This document shows positions 23,915 to 36,285 of a stretch of DNA of 64,000 bases, one piece after another. Position numbers and translations under genes: made by a program. Position 1 is the stretch's first letter; the number at the start of each line of letters is the position of its first letter. The notes beneath the pieces were generated by a model that saw only the letters and a program-made list of their open reading frames with translations, was not told the DNA's origin and searched no databases. The stretch is from Tragulus kanchil (Eukaryota > Chordata > Mammalia > Artiodactyla > Tragulidae). The stretch spans positions 1,178,001 through 1,242,000 of the forward strand of contig JAIOJX010000004.1 of NCBI GenBank assembly GCA_022376925.1, written 5' to 3'.

Positions 23915-24440
23915 ACTCAGTCAAGAGTAGCAGAACAATTAAGGAAAAAGGCTGGGCCCTGCCCAAAGCAAGGAACTATGTCAAGGGATGCTCTACCTAG
24001 ATACCTTTTCAGTAAAATCCATCTTGGCTAAGAGATAGGTGTGCACACATGGGAGGACCCTGAGCTATACCAAATATAGACTGTGAATCAGGCAAATCAC
24101 AATGATCTACCAAAGGAAACCTAAAGGAAAACCCCATAAAAGTAATTCACACTGCCACAAAGGTGCAATCCAGTGACTCTCTCCCTGAGTCTGCCCATGT
24201 GCCTATCCACACATACCGTACTCTTTTTCTTTTAATATACACTTTACTTGCTCCACTACTTTTCACCTTTGTTGGAATTCTTTTCTGCAAACCTGAAGGC
24301 CAGGGCCTTTGTCATTGACCACTGGTCTAGTGGCTAGGATCTGGTGCTGTCACCACCATAATCCAGCCTCAATCCTCACTCTAAGCAGTTGCAGGCTGAA
24401 GCCACTGGAAATCAATTCCAGACATGAGTGAAGTTCATCA
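23915..24440 (+). mobile_element. Probable LTR of an old endogenous retrovirus
   Basis: The stretch around 24205-24270 (cctatccacacataccgtac, then cttttaatatacactttact, a likely decayed AATAAA) and 24280-24400 (cactggtctagtggctagga) has the look of the R-U5 part of a mammalian LTR. I cannot fix the ends, and I saw no TG...CA pair that I trust. The upstream portion (22830-23047) repeats at 23915-24132. Confidence 0.35.
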
Positions 24441-24942
24441 GCAAGAACAGAAGACAAAAAACCACAGACCAGAGAGGCCATGTTCCTTCTTGAGAGAGGA
24501 CAGTTATCTAAGACCATTCCCCTTCTTCTACCTATAGCTATGGTGGAAAAAGACACACAGGCCTCATAAAAAGGGAAGTAACAACAGTGGGTGAGGACCT
24601 TAGGACACGGGGACGTAAGGCACAGTAGATAGTGATGGAAAGAATACCTGAGTCTGACTGAATATTTATCCAGAGGAAGTAAAGCTTTAAGCTAAAAGGG
24701 AAAAGAATAACTCAAAATGTCAGGATTTTATTAACCCCTGGCCTTTGAGAAAGAATGGGGTCTTGAAAAAAGGAAACAAAGTTCATAGCAAAGCAAAGAG
24801 AGATTTTTTTAAAAAAACATAATCCTGCAAACATTTAGTTTTGCTGTCTAATTCCTACCTGTGAACAATTGCAGTGAAGGAGTATTTTGATATTCAGGGA
24901 ACTTTCCCATGGAATAAGAATATGTTCACTCTGGGTATCTGC
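24441..24942. other. No recognised feature
   Basis: Single-copy DNA. A minus-strand frame at 24350-24556 has no recognisable motif. Nothing here supports a gene. Confidence 0.45.
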
Positions 24943-25262
24943 AACATAAATGGTGCTCAACTAATATTATAATCATACTTTATTACATTATTTTAACTTG
25001 ACAATAACTGAAATGGGCAAGGATACAATTACTATTTCTTAGTCCAAAGAAACAGCCTCAGAAAAGTTATTCTGAAAAAAAAAAAAAAAGAAAAGTCATT
25101 TCTGACATATAAGCCAGTGATTAATCTGCTGCCCCAAATGCCTACTCAGATCAAGAATTTTCAAGGCTTGGTTCAGGGAATCCTGCATCAGAATAAACTG
25201 GAATATTTGCTTAAAATGTATATTTTTGGAAAGGGGAGGTGAGAGGGAAGTTGAAAAGGGAA

Positions 25263-25290
25263 GATATATATATATATATATATATATAGC
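25263..25290. repeat. (TA)n microsatellite
   Basis: A run of about twelve TA units next to an L1 3' end. It is repeated at about 26314-26340 with a slightly different length. Confidence 0.9.
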
Positions 25291-25975
25291 TGATTTACAT
25301 TGTTATACATCAGAAAGTATCACAAAATCTTAAAGCAATTATTCTCCATTGAAAAATAAAATAAAATAAAACTAGAGTAACCACATGACCCAGCAATCCC
25401 ACTCTTGGGCATGTACCAGAAAATATGAAAATTAATTTGAAAACATACATGTACCTCAATACTGACAGCAGTACGACTTACAATAGCCAAGACATGGAAC
25501 TCAAGTTCACATCAAGTACACATATATACAATGGAATATTCCTTAGTCATAAAAGAGAATAAAATAGTAACAAGAATGGATCTAGAGAATATCATACTCA
25601 CTGAAGTAACACAGAGAAAGACAAATATTGTATGATAGCAATTATATGTCAAATCTAAAAAATAATACAAATGAATTTATCTACAAAAAAACAAACAGAC
25701 TCACATCATAGAAAATAAACTTATGGATACCAAAGGGAAAGTGAGGTAAAAGAGGGATAAATTAGGAGTATGAGATGAACAGATACAAACTACTATACAT
25801 GCAATAGATAAGCAAAACAAATTTACTGTATAACAGAGGGAAATACATCCAATATCTTGTATTAAATATAATGGAAAATAATCTGAAAAAATACATGTAA
25901 CTGATTAATTTTGCTGTATACCTAAAAATGACAAAATAGTATAAGTCAACAATATTACAATTTTTTTAAAAAAGG
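25290..25975 (+). mobile_element. Old L1 3'-end fragments
   Basis: Two pieces. Bases 25290-25370 (agctgatttacattgttata to gaaaaataaaataaaat) are an L1 3' terminus. Bases 25371-25975 resemble the end of ORF2 and 3'UTR of an older L1 (acccagcaatcccactcttg, tacaatggaatattccttag, gctgtatacctaaaaatgac, then an A-rich tail). They are decayed and non-coding, and repeat at about 26341-27026. Confidence 0.75.
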
Positions 25976-27031
25976 AGATTTTGCTTGGGGTAAAACATAA
26001 ATGGTGCTCAACTAATATTATAATCATACTTTATTACATTATTTTAACTTGACAATAACTGAAATGGGCAAGGATACAATTACTATTTCTTAGTCCAAAG
26101 AAACAGCCTCAGAAAAGTTATTCTGAAAAAAAAAAAAAAAGAAAAGTCATTTCTGACATATAAGCCAGTGATTAATCTGCTGCCCCAAATGCCTACTCAG
26201 ATCAAGAATTTTCAAGGCTTGGTTCAGGGAATCCTGCATCAGAATAAACTGGAATATTTGCTTAAAATGTATATTTTTGGAAAGGGGAGGTGAGAGGGAA
26301 GTTGAAAAGGGAAGATATATATATATATATATATATATAGCTGATTTACATTGTTATACATCAGAAAGTATCACAAAATCTTAAAGCAATTATTCTCCAT
26401 TGAAAAATAAAATAAAATAAAACTAGAGTAACCACATGACCCAGCAATCCCACTCTTGGGCATGTACCAGAAAATATGAAAATTAATTTGAAAACATACA
26501 TGTACCTCAATACTGACAGCAGTACGACTTACAATAGCCAAGACATGGAACTCAAGTTCACATCAAGTACACATATATACAATGGAATATTCCTTAGTCA
26601 TAAAAGAGAATAAAATAGTAACAAGAATGGATCTAGAGAATATCATACTCACTGAAGTAACACAGAGAAAGACAAATATTGTATGATAGCAATTATATGT
26701 CAAATCTAAAAAATAATACAAATGAATTTATCTACAAAAAAACAAACAGACTCACATCATAGAAAATAAACTTATGGATACCAAAGGGAAAGTGAGGTAA
26801 AAGAGGGATAAATTAGGAGTATGAGATGAACAGATACAAACTACTATACATGCAATAGATAAGCAAAACAAATTTACTGTATAACAGAGGGAAATACATC
26901 CAATATCTTGTATTAAATATAATGGAAAATAATCTGAAAAAATACATGTAACTGATTAATTTTGCTGTATACCTAAAAATGACAAAATAGTATAAGTCAA
27001 CAATATTACAATTTTTTTAAAAAAGGAGATT

Positions 27032-27635
27032 GTTCTAACAAAACAATTGCCTTTAGGAAGAAAGGAGACAACCTCCTAAAATCAACCCTTAGTAGAAAAT
27101 TATAGTCTCATAATCCAATGGTTCTCAAAGAGGCAAATCAGATCCTACTATGCAATTTAAATGTATGTGTGCGTTATATGTCTAGACATACTGAACCAGA
27201 GTTTTTGGGTTGAAGGGAGCAAGTGTTGAAGGCAGATATCTAAATTTTTAAATCATTTCCCCAAATTACTCAATCTAAGTTCATCTTTTTCACGTTTCTT
27301 CTTGCTAGCTAAAAAAAGAATATATACTTCAATGGAACTGCATAATTTAACAATCACAATAATGTTAAATCATACTATCAAAACCTCAACTCCACAGCTT
27401 GTTAAGAAGAAACATTTTTCCCAGAAGTCTCGCCCTTTAAGTGACCTGATGACTTTGCCTTGGTGCTACATGTAAGCAGGTTATTGGCAAAATGACTTCA
27501 TAATGGGGTCTAAGGTTCTCATAATGGGGCCACAGAACTCAGATTATCAAGAGAATTAAGCCTTTGAGGACCTGCTATGAAACTTTCAACAGAAGGAACT
27601 TCTGTGGATGAATCACATTGCTCTTTATGGAAAAG
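27032..27635. other. No recognised feature upstream of the candidate gene
   Basis: Single-copy DNA before the candidate start codon at 27636. I see no convincing TATA box or CpG-rich promoter. If the gene is real, its 5'UTR and promoter lie here. Confidence 0.4.
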
Positions 27636-29551
27636 ATGAAAACTTTCTTTGTGGCTCTCACGGCTATTGGCTATTTCTCACGTAAGGATTTATTAACCTC
27701 AGGGAGGGAGTAAACATTTGATCTTTTAAGGGAAGTAACAAGCCAATGATGACTGTTTTCCAGATGCAGGGATTTCTGAAATTTTGACATTTCTCTTGGA
27801 GTTATAATATTCACTACCTTGACTAAAATAATTAATAGTTGCTGAATCCATTTTTCAGTAACCCAAGAATTCAATCATAGACAGGTTTAGACTCAAGATA
27901 TTTTAAGGGATGATGCCTAGGAAGCATAACCAACTTTTGACAAATAATTGTTGTTTGACTTTATAATCAATTTCCTCTCCCCTCCCTCTTCTTCCTAATA
28001 CTTGCACACCAGCCAGAAACCTCAACATACTTGTGTGTGCACACACACAAGTACTTTGCATGTGCGCACACTGCCTTCTTGCACAAAGCAGTGTCAGTTT
28101 CTGCCATGGCTTACCCATGTCACAACCCAATGTTGCCAAAGGCACCAGTAAAGGGAAGTCCATGAGGTGAAACTGAACCTGCTGGCAGGGTGGCACGGAT
28201 AGAGGGGAAGGCAAGGAGGAGCTTCAGTCTCAGCAGCTGAAAAAAGTCACGACTGTGAAGTAGACATGAAGGATGAAGTTAAAAGGAACCATAGACATAA
28301 AGACATTGTGGAGACCGAACAGTGGGAGGGAGGCATGGAGGGAGTAACATGGAAACCTATACTGTCATGTGTGGAAAAGATAGCTATTGTCATTGTGCTA
28401 GGGGAATAGGAGTACCTACAACCACTTGGGGCGATGGTCTGGAGGGATGGGAGGGGGGGAACTGGGTAGGGGGAGGGTCCAGGGATATGCATATGAATGA
28501 TCTGGGAACATACATGTAAAAAATAAAAATAATAATAATAATAAATAAAAAAGGAACCATTATCAGTTTGGGTGAGCAGTTGCTGACACAGAGGCTAAAC
28601 AAAGGAAATGCTTCCTTAGAAGCAGGTTGTTTGGAAGAGTATATTCAAAACAGAAAATGATGATTTTTTTTTAACAGAAGCAGGTACCTAAGAGTTCTGA
28701 CAGCAGGTACCAGGATGACTATCAAGAACTAGACTTTTGGGCTTCCCAGGTGATCCAGTGGGTGAAGAGTCTGCCTTGCAGTGCAAGGGGCGCCGGTTTG
28801 ATCCCTGGCCCAGGAAGATCCCACGTGCCGCGGGAGCAGCTGGGCCTAGGTGTCTAATTGCGAGCCGGCGCTCTGGACTGCATGCGCCCGGTGCCAGTGC
28901 TCTGCAGTGAGGAAGGTCACTGCAGTGGGAGGACTACACAGGCTGAAGAGTAAATATGGATGAAGGCAGATAAGTAGAAAACCAACGGAAGGGGTCAAAA
29001 TTAAAAACAAAACAAAAAAAAGAACTAGATTTTCCTTCAAAATGGGTTTAGCAACGTATGAGCTGCCCATGGTTAGATGATACGTTGAGTCACAGGGTTT
29101 AAATCTCTCCCACTTAAGGTCAGCATTAAAGCTAGGTACAGGCTAAGACTGAATTTTCAGGTGGCACGTTGTGTGTCAGGCATGAGGAGAGGAAGGAATC
29201 AGGCCTGGCCAGCCAAACCTTATAAAGAAGCCACACATTTTTCTATGATTTTCACAGTTATGAATTTACATGGCATTACTTAATGGATGAATTAGCTGTT
29301 CACATCTCAATATTACATTTTTTGATCCTTTTTCTAAATATTTTTGTTTCAGATATTTTTGGTAACATGGCAAATAAGGTAAGTTTGCTACTTCCTACGT
29401 AAGAATGATCTTTACAATCCTAAGCGTTTAGTATTTCTATTACGTTAAACCATGTTAACCCATAGGAAAGTGCTAATGCTTGACCATTTTTGATCTACAG
29501 AATTGCAGATCAATGGTTCAAGTTAAAGATCTTTGTCAAAACAAATGCTGA
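27636..29551 (+). CDS. Candidate small secreted Cys peptide gene, three exons
   Basis: Unidentified. Exon 1 (27636-27681) encodes MKTFFVALTAIGYFS, a good signal peptide, and is followed by the donor gtaagg. Exon 2 (29353-29378, 26 nt) lies between a T-rich acceptor ending tttcag and the donor gtaagt; it completes a His codon and adds IFGNMANK. Exon 3 starts at 29501 after a ctacag acceptor and encodes NCRSMVQVKDLCQNKC, then TGA at 29549-29551. The phases agree (1, then 0) and the frame stays open for 40 codons. The cysteine spacing is C-x9-C-x3-C. The intron sizes are 1671 and 122 nt; intron 1 holds an L1 end and a SINE. Phase and size of exons 1-2 recall small secreted inhibitors (SPINK, WAP) and defensin-like genes, but the usual further cysteines are absent. 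It could be a novel peptide, the start of a longer gene, a broken one, or chance. Confidence 0.35.
28029..28052. repeat. Alternating GT/CA near-palindrome
   Basis: A tract of (TG)n followed directly by (CA)n, nearly its own reverse complement over 24 bases, with another tgcatgtgcgcacac just downstream. Alternating purine-pyrimidine sequence of this kind can form Z-DNA or a small cruciform. It lies in intron 1 of the candidate gene. Confidence 0.8.
28293..28549 (+). mobile_element. L1 3'UTR insertion, 5'-truncated, with target duplication
   Basis: About 257 bp matching the 3' end of L1 at 41160-41398: tagctattgtcattgtgcta, a G-rich tract, then catatgaatgatctgggaac and an (AAT)n/A-rich tail. 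The direct repeat aaaggaaccat (28282-28292 and 28550-28560) is a clear 11-bp target duplication. It is a short L1 insertion in intron 1 of the candidate gene. Confidence 0.85.
28739..29019 (+). mobile_element. tRNA-derived SINE (long-body family), with target duplication
   Basis: Complete but diverged copy: gggcttcccaggtgatccag, then the B-box-like ggtttgatccctggccc, a body with gagccggcgctctgg, and the tail gtcaaaattaaaaacaaaac. The flanks aagaactagactttt (28724-28738) and aagaactagatttt (29020-29033) are its target duplication. It lies in intron 1 of the candidate gene, same strand. Confidence 0.9.
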
Positions 29552-29627
29552 GGAAAACTGGGACTCCTCACTGTCTCTTACTGCTCCTTCGATTTCTTAT
29601 CTACTACTAGCAATTAAGCTCCTCATT

Positions 29628-31795
29628 TTTATTTTTTAATATCTTTCGTTCCTCTAAGTTCATTGCTGATGCTTTCATTCAAGCCCTTTTAACTTCTTTC
29701 CCATATCATTGCAAGAGCCATTTAATAATCTCCTTATACTTAGCTTGTTCCAAAGGCTGGCAAACATTTGGCTTTGAAAATAGTTTTATAAGCACACTCA
29801 TTTGTTCACATCTTGTCTCTAGTTGCTTTCAACAACAAAGTTGACCAACAGAAAATGTAGTATGGCTTTTAATAGGAAAATCTTTACCTCTTCTTCACTA
29901 TTAATAGGAAAACTTTGCCAATCCCACCCACTAATCTCCACAACCATAAGAATGTGCCTCCTAAAATGCAAATCTGATTGCAGACCTTTTTAAAAGAAGG
30001 ACTCCTATTACCCTTAGGGTAAACTTTCTGCATATTCTCCTTAATCCAACCACTTTCTCCCGAAGAGGAGAACTCCCCTTTTCTCACTTATAGATCCTAG
30101 CTAACTTCAGATATTTTGGGATCCGTGCTATTCTAGTGTGTCTTTGTATTATAATTCCTTCAATTAAGTTATCCTTCTTTCTATACTTATATCCAACTTT
30201 AGAAATTCTTTTCATTCTTCAGGAACCCACTAAAGAATCAATTCTTTGGTAAATCTTTCCTAAACACACTATATGGACTTAATCATTAAAAGAAGAGATA
30301 AGAGATATAAATAGTACTTCCCAGAATGATTTGAGTACTATTGATGAGTTTAGTTAATATCTAATGAATATATGCTATTGAAATAATTGTAGCTTTTTAA
30401 ATGGGTGTTAGAAATAATATAACTACAACTTCAAGACAGCATGGATATTCATATTAGGACAAATTTAAGGTGAGAGTCAAGTTTAACAATGCAGCCAATT
30501 CAAGAAAAAAAAAAAAAAACAGGCATGTGAATTTGGAAAGAGTGATAAACCTAGTGAAACTGAAATTTGGGAAACATTATGTAAGTAATGGGGACAGCTG
30601 AAATTTTGTACACAGGGCAGTAGCCTGAAAAACTGGATGTATAGATAGACTGTGATTTGAACCTGTGGAGTAGGGAATTGTGGCAGCTTTATTTCTACAA
30701 CTGAACTCTTCTTTCCCAAAATCCCATTTTATTTTTAATATCTTTCGTTCCTCTAAGTTCATTGCTGATGCTTTCATTCAAGCCCTTTTAACTTCTTTCC
30801 CATATCATTGCAAGAGCCATTTAATAATCTCCTTATACTTAGCTTGTTCCAAAGGCTGGCAAACATTTGGCTTTGAAAATAGTTTTATAAGCACACTCAT
30901 TTGTTCACATCTTGTCTCTAGTTGCTTTCAACAACAAAGTTGACCAACAGAAAATGTAGTATGGCTTTTAATAGGAAAATCTTTACCTCTTCTTCACTAT
31001 TAATAGGAAAACTTTGCCAATCCCACCCACTAATCTCCACAACCATAAGAATGTGCCTCCTAAAATGCAAATCTGATTGCAGGCCTTTTTAAAAGAAGGA
31101 CTCCTATTACCCTTAGGGTAAACTTTCTGCATATTCTCCTTAATCCAACCACTTTCTCCCGAAGAGGAGAACTCCCCTTTTCTCACTTATAGATCCTAGC
31201 TAACTTCAGATATTTTGGGATCCGTGCTATTCTAGTGTGTCTTTGTATTATAATTCCTTCAATTAAGTTATCCTTCTTTCTATACTTATATCCAACTTTA
31301 GAAATTCTTTTCATTCTTCAGGAACCCACTAAAGAATCAATTCTTTGGTAAATCTTTCCTAAACACACTATATGGACTTAATCATTAAAAGAAGAGATAA
31401 GAGATATAAATAGTACTTCCCAGAATGATTTGAGTACTATTGATGAGTTTAGTTAATATCTAATGAATATATGCTATTGAAATAATTGTAGCTTTTTAAA
31501 TGGGTGTTAGAAATAATATAACTACAACTTCAAGACAGCATGGATATTCATATTAGGACAAATTTAAGGTGAGAGTCAAGTTTAACAATGCAGCCAATTC
31601 AAGAAAAAAAAAAAAAAACAGGCATGTGAATTTGGAAAGAGTGATAAACCTAGTGAAACTGAAATTTGGGAAACATTATGTAAGTAATGGGGACAGCTGA
31701 AATTTTGTACACAGGGCAGTAGCCTGAAAAACTGGATGTATAGATAGACTGTGATTTGAACCTGTGGAGTAGGGAATTGTGGCAGCTTATTTCTA
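29628..31795. repeat. Tandem duplication 11 (unit about 1.07 kb)
   Basis: Bases 29628-30697 recur at 30728-31795, offset 1099. A linker of about 30 bases at 30698-30727 has no visible source. A substitution (gcagacc at 29980 versus gcaggcc at 31079) and a T-run difference (agctttattt versus agcttattt) separate the copies. The contents are AT-rich and unassigned. Confidence 0.95.
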
Positions 31796-32280
31796 ATCTG
31801 ATCACTACACAAATCTCATGAACTTTCCAAGTCTCCCTGTTGTCTGCAGACAAATTACTCTGTCACTCAAGTTCCTTCCAGAGTAGCTTACACTAACTCT
31901 GGCAATATTAAAGAAATCAAAATAAAATGGGAGAGATATTGATAAAATCTGAACCTGGTAGCTTCTTTCCTCAGTATTTCAGCTTCCAAATCTCCAAAGA
32001 CTGAACTATAGCCAGTGCCTGAGTGGGACCACTCGTCCCAGTCCAGGCATAAGCATTAATGCAGGGTGGATGTGGATGAACTAAAATGACTCTGGAGGGA
32101 CCTGGACAGTAGTTGTAGTCAGTCATTCCCAGACAGTGGGTACAGTCATTATCGTCATTTCTCAGAATAATCTACCTCTCTAAGAAGTTACAGATATGAA
32201 ACAGTCAAAGACCAGACTGCATAGCCTCAGCTGCCTTTCAGAGTGAGAAGTCCAAGGACTCTGTTGAATTTAAGATAAGA
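31796..32280. other. No recognised feature
   Basis: Single-copy DNA between duplications. I see no gene or named repeat. Confidence 0.45.
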
Positions 32281-34420
32281 AAGTTTTCATTTTCGAATTT
32301 TAAAAGAAGATATATTTTATCATTATCTCCTCTCTGCACAAAGTAAAATGCCCACATAATTATATCAGAAGCCATAAAGCCATCATGCTGGGTAGAGTTT
32401 GACCTATGAGTTTTGTTACAGGACAGTCTGTGCAGTCATTATCAAAAGACGGCTAAACATCGGAAACACATATGCTCCATAAGAGTCAGCCCAATATGCG
32501 CCTCTAATAATGTTACATATTCTAACTCCTGCATGTACTGCTTTGCTAACATGTAAGTGAAAACATCAACACCCAAACAGAACCCTCTATTGAGAATATA
32601 CTGTGTAGTTGCCTAACTTTTCTACATATTTTTGGAAAATACCTGTGAAAGATATGATTCTCTAAACTAAAAACAGTATCACTGGAATTTCAGTTTTATT
32701 TGTTGAATCTAAGAGGTGTGGGGTAACAGGGACTTTACTGAGATTTTGAGTCCCATCTTCAACTCTAACAGAGAAGTCTCCCTTTATCAGTGTTGAATAT
32801 CAGGTTTCAATATAAGATTTTATGGGAAAAAGGTTTTGTTCCTAAAATGTTTGAAAACCATAGCTGTAAGACAAATCACCCTATTCAAGATAACAAAGCA
32901 ACAATTCTAAGTATCTTAGGTTGAATCCTGCCCCCGTGGTTAAGTGATACTGAGAAATGTCATAGTTACTCCAAACCCTGAGCTCTTATTTAAAATCTGA
33001 GATTTGCTGCTGTTGTTACATTTCTGCTCAACACAACAAATATTTTCACCAGTGTTTTCCCCACTACTGTATTATCATTTTCTTGACCATTATGCTCTTC
33101 GCCCCTCACAACAAGAATCCTCCCTATTTGTAGTTCATACAGCCCTTTCACAGTTAGCCTCAAAGAGCCTTTCTTGGTAGGTACTGTAATTATAGTCATT
33201 TTACAAATAAGTAATTCTGGTTCAGAACAGTGGAAAGATTTTTCCATGGCTCTTCAGGGAGTCAGTTTTTCCTCCCTTACTTAATATACAATTTTATACA
33301 TCTGTTAAAAACTCTAATTCACCATGTTAACAAAGTAGAAGGGTTTCCTTAAAGTTTTCATTTTCGAATTTTAAAAGAAGATATATTTTATCATTATCTC
33401 CTCTCTGCACAAAGTAAAATGCCCACATAATTATATCAGAAGCCATAAAGCCATCATGCTGGGTAGAGTTTGACCTATGAGTTTTGTTACAGGACAGTCT
33501 GTGCAGTCATTATCAAAAGACGGCTAAACATCGGAAACACATATGCTCCATAAGAGTCAGCCCAATATGCGCCTCTAATAATGTTACATATTCTAACTCC
33601 TGCATGTACTGCTTTGCTAACATGTAAGTGAAAACATCAACACCCAAACAGAACCCTCTATTGAGAATATACTGTGTAGTTGCCTAACTTTTCTACATAT
33701 TTTTGGAAAATACCTGTGAAAGATATGATTCTCTAAACTAAAACAGTATCACTGGAATTTCAGTTTTATTTGTTGAATCTAAGAGGTGTGGGGTAACAGG
33801 GACTTTACTGAGATTTTGAGTCCCATCTTCAACTCTAACAGAGAAGTCTCCCTTTATCAGTGTTGAATATCAGGTTTCAATATAAGATTTTATGGGAAAA
33901 AGGTTTTGTTCCTAAAATGTTTGAAAACCATAGCTGTAAGACAAATCACCCTATTCAAGATAACAAAGCAACAATTCTAAGTATCTTAGGTTGAATCCTG
34001 CCCCTGTGGTTAAGTGATACTGAGAAATGTCATAGTTACTCCAAACCCTGAGCTCTTATTTAAAATCTGAGATTTGCTGCTGTTGTTACATTTCTGCTCA
34101 ACACAACAAATATTTTCACCAGTGTTTTCCCCACTACTGTATTATCATTTTCTTGACCATTATGCTCTTCGCCCCTCACAACAAGAATCCTCCCTATTTG
34201 TAGTTCATACAGCCCTTTCACAGTTAGCCTCAAAGAGCCTTTCTTGGTAGGTACTGTAATTATAGTCATTTTACAAATAAGTAATTCTGGTTCAGAACAG
34301 TGGAAAGATTTTTCCATGGCTCTTCAGGGAGTCAGTTTTTCCCTCCCCTTACTTAATATACAATTTTATACATCTGTTAAAAACTCTAATTCACCATGTT
34401 AACAAAGTAGAAGGGTTTCC
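32281..34420. repeat. Tandem duplication 12 (unit about 1.07 kb)
   Basis: Bases 32281-33348 recur at 33352-34420, offset 1071. Differences include cccccgtgg (32931) versus cccctgtgg (34001) and aaactaaaaacag (32665) versus aaactaaaacag (33736). The joint is nearly clean. An 85-codon minus-strand frame at 32990-33247 is carried along three times in all but shows no gene features. Confidence 0.95.
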
Positions 34421-36285
34421 AGAGTGAAGGGATATTGAGGGGAAAGGCTTATCTTTGTAGCTATGTGTTATTTGTAAGTTAAGAGTTTAAAATTCAAGAC
34501 CTGTCTTCATTTAAACTCTCTATAATAGTACAACTAGAGGAGGAGGGAGAAAGGCGGTGTTTCATACGAATCGTCACTAAATGCTTATAACAATTTCTCT
34601 TAGAGCTTTGGAATTCACTCTTTCAATTCGACATTATGGAAAATGCTTGAAGTCCAAAAAATCTTTAACGTGAAGTAACTCTCCTTTGTTCATCATAAGT
34701 GAACCAATTTGAATCAAGAACCATTTTTCCGTCAAAAAGCAGAATTCATTATATTTTCTTATTAAAAAAAAATCAATAAATCTTACCCTATGGAAAACTC
34801 CTCTTTAACTCAAGATATACTTAATAAGACACACCGGAATTGTGTTTGTTTCCAGAAGTCCAGAGTGTTAGAAAAGTGTAAAAGAGAATATCAGAGAAGC
34901 GCCGAGGGAAGGGAGCAGAAACAGGTTTATTCATATTGGGCTTAAGTAGTCGGGGCAAGGAATCCAAGAGGGATGAAGGGTTCAGGGAGAAAGGGCGGGA
35001 GAGGGGCCAGGCGGGCCCAGAGGCCAAGAGGCCAGTGGGCTGAAAGGGGCCTTGCAGCCAAGAGTGGGCATTAAGTATCTGGGTGAGGCCAGGGGAGTGG
35101 CCAGGGGAGGGACTGCTGCTGACTCGAGCCCACAGGTAGGAAAGCTTTGGTCTGTGGAGGGAAGAAACTGCTTATTTAAAATCTGAGATTTGCTGCTGTT
35201 GTTACATTTCTGCTCAACACAACAAATATTTTCACCAGTGTTTTCCCCACTACTGTATTATCATTTTCTTGACCATTATGCTCTTCGCCCCTCACAACAA
35301 GAATCCTCCCTATTTGTAGTTCATACAGCCCTTTCACAGTTAGCCTCAAAGAGCCTTTCTTGGTAGGTACTGTAATTATAGTCATTTTACAAATAAGTAA
35401 TTCTGGTTCAGAACAGTGGAAAGATTTTTCCATGGCTCTTCAGGGAGTCAGTTTTTCCTCCCTTACTTAATATACAATTTTATACATCTGTTAAAAACTC
35501 TAATTCACCATGTTAACAAAGTAGAAGGGTTTCCAGAGTGAAGGGATATTGAGGGGAAAGGCTTATCTTTGTAGCTATGTGTTATTTGTAAGTTAAGAGT
35601 TTAAAATTCAAGACCTGTCTTCATTTAAACTCTCTATAATAGTACAACTAGAGGAGGAGGGAGAAAGGCGGTGTTTCATACGAATCGTCACTAAATGCTT
35701 ATAACAATTTCTCTTAGAGCTTTGGAATTCACTCTTTCAATTCGACATTATGGAAAATGCTTGAAGTCCAAAAAATCTTTAACGTGAAGTAACTCTCCTT
35801 TGTTCATCATAAGTGAACCAATTTGAATCAAGAACCATTTTTCCGTCAAAAAGCAGAATTCATTATATTTTCTTATTAAAAAAAAATCAATAAATCTTAC
35901 CCTATGGAAAACTCCTCTTTAACTCAAGATATACTTAATAAGACACCCCGGTATTGTGTTTGTTTCCAGAAGTCCAGAGTGTTAGAAAAGTGTAAAAGAG
36001 AATATCAGAGAAGCGCCGAGGGAAGGGAGCAGAAACAGGTTTATTCATATTGGGCTTAAGTAGTCGGGGCAAGGAATCCAAGAGGGATGAAGGGTTCAGG
36101 GAGAAAGGGCGGGAGAGGGGCCAGGCGGGCCCAGAGGCCAAGAGGCCAGTGGGCTGAAAGGGGCCTTGCAGCCAAGAGTGGGCATTAAGTATCTGGGTGA
36201 GGCCAGGGGAGTGGCCAGGGGAGGGACTGCTGCTGACTCGAGCCCACAGGTAGGAAAGCTTTGGTCTGTGGAGGGAAGAAACTGC
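34054..36285. repeat. Tandem duplication 13 (unit about 1.12 kb)
   Basis: Bases 34054-35171 recur at 35171-36285, offset 1114-1117. The first 360 bases also form the end of both copies of duplication 12, so they are present three times (32985, 34055 and 35171). The copies differ at acaccggaattg (34831) versus acaccccggtattg (35944). The right break is inside the proviral LTR. Confidence 0.95.
34866..35170 (-). mobile_element. 3' LTR, copy cut by the duplication joint
   Basis: The first 305 bases of the LTR (plus-strand tgttagaaaagtgtaaaag) up to the joint of tandem duplication 13. The minus-strand AATAAA polyadenylation signal (plus ggtttattcatattggg) is present. The full copy is at 35980-36667. 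Confidence 0.85.

Larger units (their letters stand above)
21973..24132. repeat. Tandem duplication 9 (unit about 1.08 kb)
   Basis: Bases 21973-23047 recur at 23056-24132, offset 1083-1084. The first 70 bases also occur at 20850-20920, so they are present three times. The copies differ at, for example, aaaataaaaaaaacc (22013) versus aaaattaaaaaaacc (23096) and aattacgagcc (22441) versus aactacggagcc (23524). Confidence 0.95.
24943..27031. repeat. Tandem duplication 10 (unit about 1.04 kb)
   Basis: Bases 24943-25980 recur at 25994-27031, offset 1051. A joint of about 13 bases (ttgcttggggtaa) has no obvious source. A-run and TA-run lengths differ slightly between the copies. Confidence 0.95.

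Noticed and set aside
27903..28214. 103-codon minus-strand frame
   Set aside because: It overlaps the GT/CA tract in the intron of the candidate gene on the other strand. It shows no domain, and the opening is low-complexity.
32990..33247. 85-codon minus-strand frame present three times (also 34060 and 35176)
   Set aside because: The threefold presence comes from duplications 12 and 13 and not from a gene family. I see no motif.
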